NCBI RefSeq assembly: GCF_001411555.2
Contig: NC_049910.1
Span: 27,871,150-27,935,149 of the forward strand
Length of the DNA: 64,000 nucleotides
Direction of reading: 5' to 3'
DNA from: Juglans regia
Lineage: Eukaryota; Streptophyta; Magnoliopsida; Fagales; Juglandaceae
Positions 55,294-64,000 of the stretch are shown here, piece after piece. The first letter of the stretch is position 1; every line of letters starts with the position of its first letter. A program made the position numbers and the translations under genes. The notes under the pieces were generated by a model. That model worked only from the letters and a program-made list of their open reading frames with translations. It ran no database searches and had not been told where the DNA came from.

Positions 55294-56848
55294 AGGTAAG
55301 TGTTACGTTCATACTCTTCTCGAGTTTTCCAAGATACAAGAAATGCTTTTCCTTTAAGATGCTTACGAAAAGAAACGAAAGATGCTTTACGAAAGAAAAT
55401 GCTAAGTGTTCAAAGGTATAAGAATGTACGGCCCCTCCATGGCAGCCCCTATTTACGCACCCAAAGTATTAATTGTACGCATGTGAATGAATGACTATAC
55501 GATGTATCTATTGTATGTATTTTCTAATAAAATCCATGAACTGATGAAAATGCATGAAAACGGATGCTTTTATGGATCCTACGAACCGATGCTTTCATGT
55601 GCGCCACAAGGTGATGCTTGTGGACACCATGAGAGACGACGTTCAAGGTGATGCTTATGAATGCCACGAAAGCTAATGTTTAAGCCCATGTATGTTCTTA
55701 AATGACATTTTCCATGAACGAACTGTTAAAGAAAGGATAGAGCTGAAATGAACTGAAAGAAAGAAAGAAAGACGATTTTCGGGCTTACGCCCCAAACGAT
55801 GTTTTTCTCATGAAAAGAAATGTTTCTCATGAAAAGGAATGTTTTCTCATGAAAGGATTGTTAAATGAAAGAATGAACTGAATGAAAGCTCTAGCTCTTC
55901 GAGCTGACATGAACGAATGAATGAAAAGCAAGAAAGACATGAAAGCATGAAATGTATGAAAATACGTAACGGCCACATGAATGAATGAAAAGGGTACCAA
56001 TGAATGGGCAGATTGCAATGCCGGGTAAGTAGTATTGGTAATGCACCCAGTGCTGCCCCCTGACTGAAAAGGGATTCCCAACCCGTGGCCACAGGCGGAG
56101 TCCGGGTCCAAAGGAAGACCGCTAACCCCAACACACAGAGCGTAACAATATGTACTGGCCTATGAAAGTGATAAGAATGAATGGATGTATGCATGCATGT
56201 ATGAACGCACAAATGCACGAACCTTTAAGAAATGAAGGCACTGATGGGTGACACGTTTTAAAGAAAAGAAAGCCTTTTAAAAGAAAAATCTCGTCCAGTG
56301 ATGTTTTCAAAAGAACGTACGTATGTACATAAGCATGCACGAATTCTTGAAGAAATGAAGGCACTGACGGGAGAAATGTTTTAGGAAAAGAAAGCACATG
56401 TTTAAAAGAGAAAAATCCCATCCAGTGATGTTTTCAAAAGAGCGCACGTATGCATGCACGTAATAGTATGTATGAATGATGAATGCAAGAATGAAAATCT
56501 ATGTTGTTATATTTTAACTGTATGAAGTAATGCTTACGAGTCATCGACTCATTTTAGTTTTTATGCATGTCCCTCCCCCCACAGGAACTGCATGATCAGG
56601 ACGGACACGGCCCATGGGGAAGAGCACGGAAGTCTAGGCACGAGTTTTAAATGTCCGAGAGGCCTTTTATTGTAAAAATTAATGTTTTCCGCTGTAAACC
56701 TCTTTTATCCTAAATCACATTTTATTTTATAAACATAGAGTCTCTCACCCTGGGTATGCAAGTGAAAAGTTTTAAATCGGACGGTAATTCCTATCGTCCT
56801 TTCTAAAAATATTTTATAAAAAGTCTCACCACAAGGACGGGCGTTACA

Positions 56849-56853
56849 CAGCC
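56849..56853. repeat. F2 copy f target-site duplication (right)
   Basis: CAGCC, identical to 51187-51191. Confidence 0.88.
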
Positions 56854-58038
56854 CCTTGTGGAACCATAAGCCACCGCGCCCAGCCACACGAAGCCACCGC
56901 CCAACGCCTCCCGCAGCCTCCGTTGCAAACCATGAAATTTCCCTGTTTTTGCTCCCTGAAATAGAGTAGTTGCACCACGGACAACCCCCTATCCTCCACG
57001 CCATCGCCTCCCTAGAAGCCTAGCCTCCACGTTCTCAACCCCCTGATCAACTCCTGCATGACCTTCACCACCGCAAGCCTCCACCGGAAAAAACCTGGCC
57101 CAACTACCGCAAGAACGTTCTCACTGCCCTCGCTCTCTCTCTCTCCATTATCTCTCTCACTGTGTTGTTCTCTCTCTCTCTTAGTGCTTCGCCGAGTTCA
57201 CCACCTTCCACCGCACCCAACGCCGCACACCTTCCCTCACGGTAAGTCCTCCGTTACTCTCCAAGCACCACAACGCTGCCTAGTATAAGTGTTTCATTTT
57301 TGTAAACTTCCATAGGTTTAGTAAATATCTTGTGTTATAATTACAGTTCTACCTGTTTAGCCAATTGTTTCATGAACAAGTGTTTTCGGTAGGACATGTC
57401 TTTCCATGAGGTACGTCATTTTCAATAAATATTTTTGTATTCTATACGGGTTATAGTACAGAATTATATTAGTTAATATTGTTATTAAGTAAAGTTTTAT
57501 TTTTAAGAGTAAACAATATTGGAGTAATGTTGTTTTTACACTTTAGATATGATTTAGTTTATTTAAAGATAGTTATGGTTTATTTTAAAAGATTTTTGGG
57601 ATAAATATATTATCTAGTATTAAACTTTATAGTTTGTTTTCAAGAATAAATAAGTCTGACTTTTAAATGTTTTGGTCAAAGTTATTAAATCAATGTTGAT
57701 GATTTTAGAAAGTGATGATTTGTAGTTTTAGGTTTTGAGGAATTAAATAGGTTATTTTAGAAACTTAGGATTAAATATCGAAATACGTGATTAATTGGAA
57801 ATTTACGAGAATTACGTGATTATTTTATAGGTAACGAATAATTATTGTTCAACATTTTTTAGGAAAATTCCGAAAAGAAGATAAGAAATTCAGGTAAGCG
57901 GGGTTCTTATGTTAGACTTTGCATTAAAATAAAATGAGCTGAGGTTATTTTTGAAAAATATACAGATTTGATTATGAAAAGAAATTTGACCTCTGTTATT
58001 TGTTCTGCATTACTCATGAGATTCTGTTTAAGAATAAA

Positions 58039-60787
58039 TTATTTTCTGCATTACACAATGTTTTCTCGTTTGAACGTGTTATCCTGTTCGAACAAATCTT
58101 GAAGTTTTCGAACAGGTGTACTCCTAAGTTGTAATACTTCAACACAAATTTAATACTTAAAAGATAATTTATTAAAAACTATAAGGTATAATTAAAACGA
58201 ATGTAAATTTAAATTATAATTAATACTTAAAAAATGATTTCCCATAAGATTTATTAATACTTAAATTAGAATTAATACTTAAAAGATAATGGGGTTAAAA
58301 GCTATAAGGTATAATTAAAAAATAAGTAAATTTAAATTATAATTAATACTTAAAAAATAATAAACATATGAATTATCTCTCTCTTAAATAATTATTAATA
58401 CTTCTACTAATATTTATTATTGGTGATTTGGAATGTGATAGTTGTAGGAGTTGGTTTACTAGTTAGGAGTTAGACGGATTTCAAAGTTTTGTTATATGCA
58501 ATTGAACCTTAGACCCGTTCGAGAGTTGTGACCAAACATTCTCTTAAAAAATATTTAGGTACAACTCTTGAATTTTCCAAAGTGGAGAGCTTGTGATTCT
58601 ATCATCTATATGGCAGATATATTCAGTTTAAACTCTTGTGTTAGCCAATTAAAATTTTGGTTTAATGTTTCCTTACATTCTTCGGATATGCCGTCTGTAA
58701 ATTGTTCACCCAATAAATAGGGTCAACGACTTATCGTGACTAGCATATATGGAGAATTGTAGGGAAATACTGTCAAAATTTTGATTAACATTTGAGTTTA
58801 AACAGAGTATATATGCGAAATAGATGATAATCTCTTGAATGAGATATGACCATGGAGAACCATTTCCTAAAGGAGTTAGATTTAGTATTCAGTTGAATCA
58901 AATGGAGGAGGGTAACGACTTCGACATGGACGACATTAATGTGAATGCTTTTGATGACAATGATGATAATAGAGAGGATATGATTGAGATGTTAGGCGAT
59001 CTGGGTGCAAGAATATTTCGGACGAGGGATGGAGAAGGAACATTTGCACAATCACTTGAGGGAAATGGAAACTTTGGAAGACTGTGGGAGGATGCACAAC
59101 GAAAGTTGTACGACGGGTGCACCCATCATAGCAAGCTATCTTTCACGGTGAGGTTGCTCCATATTAAATCTATTTGTCGTATTTCTGCTAAGGCCATCGA
59201 CATGTTAAAATTATTTAAAAAGGCTCTCCCGCATGATAATGTTGTTCCCCTTAATGTTTATGAAGCGAAGCAATGGAAGCGAAGGTTAGGATTTAATTAT
59301 AATATCATCTACACTTGTAAAACTGATTGTTGTGTTCTCTTTTGGCATCAATATGCAGAATTTGATTCATATCCAGGGTGAGTCAAGATGGACATCTAAT
59401 AAGCGTAATGTACCCAAAAACGTGTTAAGATACTTTCCGTTGATTCCTCAGCTTCAAAGATTGTTTACATCCCCGTTAACTGTGAAATATATGTCTTGGC
59501 ATCACACAGAAAGAGTCCAAAATGAAAACTTCCTCTTGCATCCTGTAGACTCCTTACAATGGAAGAAATTTGACGTTGAGTATCTATGGTTTGCCGAAGA
59601 ACCTCACAATGTACGTCTTGGTTTAGCAACAGATGGTTTTAATCCATTTGGCAAGATGTACACTTCTAATAGTAGTTGGCTTGGCATATCAATGCCCTAT
59701 AACTTGCCACCGTGGAAGAGCATGAAGGATTCGTATTTGATAATGACTCTACTGGTACTAGGGCGAAGGTCACTAGGGAACAAATTAGATTTATATCTGC
59801 AACCACTGATTGTAGAGTTGAAAGAGTTATGGGATATGGGTGTCAGTCCGCATGATGTGGCCTCGTTGCGGGAGTTCAAGATGCATGTTACAGTGATATG
59901 GACAATAAATGATTTCCCAGCATATGAAAACTTGTCTGGGTGGAGCACAAAAAGTAAAATGGCTTGTCCTGTTTGCAGTAAAGATACACAGTCTCAGTAG
60001 TTGACAAATGGTAGGATATTTACCACATGATCATATATGGCGTTCAAATAGAGTGATGTTTGATGGAAGGGTTGAGCGCAGGTCATCACTGCCATAGTTG
60101 TCTGAGAATGATATTATCATGCAGTTGGGGGATATTTTAGAAAATACATTTCGGAAAGATGCAAGAGTTTGCAAGAGAAAACAACAAGCAGCGGAGTTGA
60201 ATTGGACAAAAAAAATATATATTTTTTGAGTTGCGGTACTAGTCTACGTTGATACAGCGCCACAATCTAGATGTTATGCACATTGAGAAAAATATATGTG
60301 AGAATGTATTGGGCACTCTGATGTCAATATAAGGGAAGATAAAAGATACAGTCAACTCTCGTAAAGATTTAAAGGAGTTGGGGATAAGACCGGAGTTGCC
60401 TTTGCAGGATAATAGGTTCATGACAATCAAATTATCCGATGGCTATGCTTCAAACATGTCAATATGTGTTCGAACTCATGATTGGAAGATAATTGATCTT
60501 AAAAGTCACTACCTATTACATTCTATGCACTTAACATCACTATCTCTTACTAGTTGCCAGTCTAACTTGCATGCATTAATTAGGTTATACTTTGAAAATA
60601 TCATAGCATTAGCATAAAATACTTTCTTGTACTTGTTGTAGGACTAGACATGCCTTGGGAAGACGTCAGTCAAGGTTTTTCCTTCACTTGCAGTTCTCTT
60701 CTCAAAAGTTCTCTCTCTTTGGAAAAAGTTTTCTCTCTTATATTTGGAAAAGAATTTTATAGAGTCTAGCATAAGCTGGGCTTTCTA
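58039..60787 (+). mobile_element. CACTA (En/Spm) transposon fragment with broken transposase
   Basis: The transposase pieces at 58839-60617 are in order on the plus strand. At the left, CATTACACAATGTTTTCTCG with nearby GTTCGAAC words may be a decayed CACTACA terminus; this is a guess. AT-rich DNA with TTAATACTTAAA repeats fills 58140-58420. At the right it is cut by F2 copy g at 60788. Confidence 0.75.
58839..60617 (+). pseudogene. CACTA transposase (TNP2-like, Transposase_21), broken
   Basis: Part 1 (58839-59381): an acidic leader, MIEMLGDL, LWEDAQRKLYDGC, then KLSFTVRLLHIKSICRIS and CCVLFWHQYAEFDSYPG. The Gly-Cys-Gly step after it is lost in a small deletion near 59378. Part 2 (to 60000): GESRWTSNKRNVPKNVLRYF, SWHHTERV, FAEEPHNVRLGLATDGFNPF, YNLPPWKSMKDSY, LWTINDFPAYENLSGWSTKS and ACPVCSKDT, then a TAG. 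Part 3 (about 60170-60617): ELNWTKKI, a frameshift, then HNLDVMHIEKNICENVLGTLM with a stop just after, and GIRPELPLQ. The C-terminal third of the protein is missing. It would have cut and pasted DNA at the CACTA ends. Confidence 0.88.
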
Positions 60788-63451
60788 TGTAATGCCCATC
60801 CTTATGGTAGGACCCTTAGAAAATGATTTTAAGAAAAGATAACGGGACTTACCGTTCGTTTTAAAACTTTTTACTTCTATACCCAGGGTGCAAGACTCTA
60901 TGTTATAAAATAAATGTGTTTTATGAACAAAAGATGCTTACAGCGGAAAACATGAATCTTAAAATAAAAAGACCTCTCATACAATTAAAACTCTCATGTC
61001 TAGACTTTCGTGCTCTTCCCCTTGGGCCGTATCTATCTTGACACGTACTGCTCATTTAGTTCCCGTTGGGGGGGCACACATAAAAACTAAAATGAGTCAA
61101 ATACTCAGCAAATATTACTTCATACAGTTAAAATATACTAACATAGGTTTTCATTCATGCATTCATCATTCCATACATACTATATGTACATGAGACATGC
61201 ATTCGTTTTGAAAACATCACTAGGCATGGTTTTTCTCTGAAAATGAGTTTTCTTTTCGTAAAACGTTTCTTCCGTCAGTGCCTTCATTTCATCAAGAGCT
61301 CGATGCATTCATATATTCTTTCTTACCACTTTCTTTGGCCGGTACACACTGTTACACCCATGTGTTGGGATTAACAGTCTTCCTTTGGACCTGGATTCCG
61401 CCTGTGGCCACGGGTTGGGAATCCCTTTCAGTTAGGGGCAGCACTAGGTGCACTACCAGTACTACTTACCCGATATTTCAATCTACCCAGTCCTTTGGTA
61501 CCCTTTTCATTCATATGGTCATTTTTTCATACATTAAATATTCAGTCCTTTCTTTCAGTTCAACCCTTTCCTTTTAAGTCATTTTCATTTAACAGTTCAT
61601 TCATGGAAAACGTCATTTAAAAGCATAAGCTTAAACATCATCTTTCATAGCATCCTTTAAAGCAGCAGTTCATAGGGACGCTTAAAACACTTTCTTCGTG
61701 TCATTTAAAGCTTCGCTTAAAGCGCAAGGCATAAGCCTCACATCTCGTTTCATGAAAATACATACAATAGATACTACGTATAGTCATCGATTCACATGCA
61801 TACAATTAATACTTTGGTTGCATAAAAATGGGCTGCCAAGAAGGGGCCATACATACGTCTAACTTTCGACACTTAGCATGCTTCTCATAAAACATCATTT
61901 CATTTCGTTTTGTAAATCGTCGTAAAGAGGAAAATCATTTCATTTTCTTCATTTTCATATCATTTAGAAAACTCTTGAAGAGTATGAACATAATACTTAC
62001 CTAGACTTCATGCTACTTTCATGTCATGCAATTCATTCATGTGCGTGTCAGATGACAACCTACATGCATACACATAACCTTAGCATTATCCTCTATCTAG
62101 TGCATAAGCAACTAAACTAGAAGTAGAACTACACTTCACTTGAAACACTCTCCATTTATCCTGTGCTCTTATGTGTCCATTTACTATGTTAAAACCTTTG
62201 GGGACCACTTACGGTTGCTACCTGTTCCGAACTCAACATTCTACTTCTGGTTCCTTTCCACTAGAGTGAACCCATGATTCACCATAGGATTAAGACACTA
62301 GGACCTTCATCTTATTCTTCCTATTGACCACATTTTGAAGCATGATTCCGACCAATGAAATCACGCATCCCAATCCTAGACAATGCACCCGTCACTACCT
62401 TCATGCATCTTAGCTCACACTAAATCCTCATTCCCATCCATACACGCCACACGGCTCTAAGCCAACTTTGAAGCTTAAGCACCGTGTAACGATACTTAGG
62501 ACAGATTACCCATTACATATGGTGAATCCGTTCGGCATATGTGTCTAACCAGATGCACCTGTACTCTACTCCTTTATCACCTAAGACCAACATATAATCC
62601 GTTGATCACATGCTTTTATGGACAAGCACCATACTCTGATACCAACTTGCTCAAACACAGTCGGTAGGGCTTTTCCTCCTTCCCGACCCTTTTACAAGTT
62701 CATCCCAACACTTAATACGACATAAATCTATTCACAACTATGCCTTACGTCACGTCATATAGCTCGAGACTACTCCCAAGCTACATCGTGACCTTGTCAC
62801 ATCACCTGACATCCCACTACGTCATTTCTACGCCAACTCCTAACTCATCATGAGTACGGTCCCTCACGTACTCTTGTCACAATGTCACATCTTGTCATGT
62901 TCCCGCTATGTCATTCTTACACTAACTCCTCACCCATCATAAGCACGACTTCTTGTTTAACAATGTCACTTCGTGACATTCCCCCGTCATGCTTCCACTG
63001 CACTACTCCTACATTATTCTATCACTTCACACATACTCCCAGCCATATGTAAACTACACAGTGACACCTGTCTCCTTAGACTACAGGCCACATCATAACT
63101 ACTTTGAGGCATTGTTCTACAGTTCTCAACACTACTCATCACTCTCTACACCCACCAACTACGAAACCATCATTATCTTCGCGACACGCCACACAGTGTA
63201 TCGCTTCAGTTCATGGAGTACATTCCACGTGTACTCCCTTCACACGCGTTATGCCATATCACCACTATAGCATACATGCCATATGGTGCATCACTCCACC
63301 ACATGGAGTACACCCAACGTGTACTCCCTTCACACACTATGCCACATCACCATTACAACACACACTTCACACCCACACTTCACACCCACACTTCACAGCG
63401 CAGTCCACAACACTTCACCGTACACTACAAAGTTACGCCTAACACTTCACT
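60788..63451 (-). mobile_element. F2 copy g: partial LTR-like element, inverted relative to copy f
   Basis: Starts TGTAATGCCCATCCTTATGG, the reverse complement of the end of copy f, and matches f backwards down to about 52900. Marks: TGAGTCAAATACTCA at 61093-61107; CTTACCTA at 61996-62003 (CAGGTAAG changed to TAGGTAAG); about two minisatellite units at 63200-63350; then the assembly gap. No MITE. No gene. Confidence 0.85.
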
Positions 63452-63551
63452 NNNNNNNNNNNNNNNNNNNNNNNNNNNNNNNNNNNNNNNNNNNNNNNNN
63501 NNNNNNNNNNNNNNNNNNNNNNNNNNNNNNNNNNNNNNNNNNNNNNNNNNN
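63452..63551. other. assembly gap, 100 N
   Basis: One hundred N, a conventional size for unknown gap length. It falls just beyond the minisatellite part of F2 copy g, a likely place for assembly collapse. Frames drawn across it are meaningless. Confidence 0.99.
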
Positions 63552-64000
63552 CCTAGATAAACCTCCACACATGTCATTGGAAGAAATGACATATCAAACC
63601 TCAAACTACACCAATCGGCACACATGTGTGCCCTTTGTGTGCATGGACTGTTTTGCCCAAGCCCAATCTTTTTGTGCCTTTTTCTCAAGGTCACTATAGT
63701 ACTTTAACACCTCATATGATCCCTTATAACTCAGACCAAGCCTTGGACAAGTTTGGTTTCAAGAACCAAACCAAAACACCAAACCAATTGCACCTAGGAA
63801 GCTAGTTGGTTGCAAACTGTATTGGTTGAGATTCAACAACCCATCTGCCCTTGGCTAAGCCACCACCCCATGCCACCTCTTTAACCACCCAGTCCTCAAG
63901 AGGTTCTCATCATCATCATGAGCTTTGGACTCATTCTTTTCAGCCAAAGAAAGCACAAAACTGAAATCTGCCCAAGGAAACCACCATTGAACCCGTTTGC
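63552..64000. other. unassigned DNA after the gap
   Basis: No gene, LTR or repeat that I can match to the rest of the window. The frames crossing the gap at its left are artefacts. Confidence 0.4.

Larger units (their letters stand above)
51192..56848 (+). mobile_element. F2 copy f: 5657-bp non-coding LTR-like element inside F1 copy e
   Basis: Left end TATAATACCC, right end GGGCGTTACA. The left end differs from TGTAACGCCC only by transitions, as expected from cytosine deamination. CAGCC flanks both sides. Contents in order: an AT-rich start; a C-rich block 51830-52800 with CACTGTAAG near 52157; a 90-bp minisatellite; 95-bp repeats; a MITE; CAGGTAAG at 55293-55300; GAGTC/GACTC at 56538-56550; and the acceptor-like CCCCCCACAG at 56574-56584. 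No gene is present. A solo LTR this long would be unusual, so a non-autonomous element is a serious alternative. Confidence 0.85.
50452..58038 (+). mobile_element. F1 copy e: LTR-like element split by F2 copy f, right end lost
   Basis: The left part, 50452-51191, starts TGTAACATCCAGGCC. The right part, 56854-58038, continues with the C-rich block, CCTCACGGTAAG near 57236, and CAGGTAAG at 57891-57898. Rejoined at CAGCC the two match copy d without a gap. It breaks off at about 58038, where CACTA-type DNA begins, so the end hairpin and terminus are missing. Confidence 0.85.

Noticed and set aside
63213..63699. Frames running through the N stretch
   Set aside because: They include the 100-N gap and the minisatellite, so they have no meaning.

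Overview
The window is plant nuclear DNA, most likely from a woody dicot. The MITEs with GTTTGGATA/TATCCAAAC ends and the overall AT-rich repeat landscape look like those of Fagales such as walnut or hickory, but that placement is inference. I find no intact host gene. Nearly everything that can be identified is transposable-element DNA in nested layers, with two small gene-like remnants.

Layout. 1-1010: minus-strand L1-type LINE fragment (LINE-A). 1020-6400: plus-strand decayed LINE (LINE-B). 6450-9934: decayed copy of a long non-coding element family (here called F2, copy h). 9941-10384: a 444-bp TRIM. 11075-16415: a young, nearly intact Ty3/Gypsy chromovirus (Gypsy-1) with two LTRs and a TAAAT target duplication. 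17366-18883: two MITE-type elements around an unrecognised 116-residue ORF. 18980-27293: a full-length but dead LINE (LINE-C) with a 16-bp target duplication, split by a 2579-bp non-coding element (family F1, copy a). 27905-29571: LINE-D, an RT fragment. 34347-40994: an old Gypsy element (Gypsy-2), split inside RNase H by F1 copy b. 40995-48686: a composite of LTR-like elements in which F1 copy d sits inside F1 copy c. 48687-49572: a probable Copia edge and a sieve-element-occlusion-like gene fragment. 50452-58038: F1 copy e, split by F2 copy f (5657 bp). 58039-60787: a broken CACTA (En/Spm) transposase. 60788-63451: F2 copy g, inverted relative to f, ending at a 100-N assembly gap. 63552-64000: unassigned.

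The main pattern is the F1/F2 class. These are long elements without ORFs that begin TGTAACRCCC and end GGGYGTTACA (or close variants) and make 5-bp target duplications; four insertions show clean duplications (ACAAA, AAATA, ATATG, CAGCC). They are best read as solo LTRs or non-autonomous derivatives of Gypsy-like elements. Despite strong sequence divergence, their copies share fixed internal marks: a C-rich or G-rich block often followed by a GTAAG, a CAGGTAAG donor-like site in all eight copies (one point change in g), and a short hairpin of the form TGAGT-loop-ACTCA near one end. In three LINEs the ORF1 stop overlaps the ORF2 start (ATGA or TAATG), which suggests stop-restart translation of ORF2.

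No element here appears able to move on its own without repair. Gypsy-1 is closest, with three premature stops and one frameshift.
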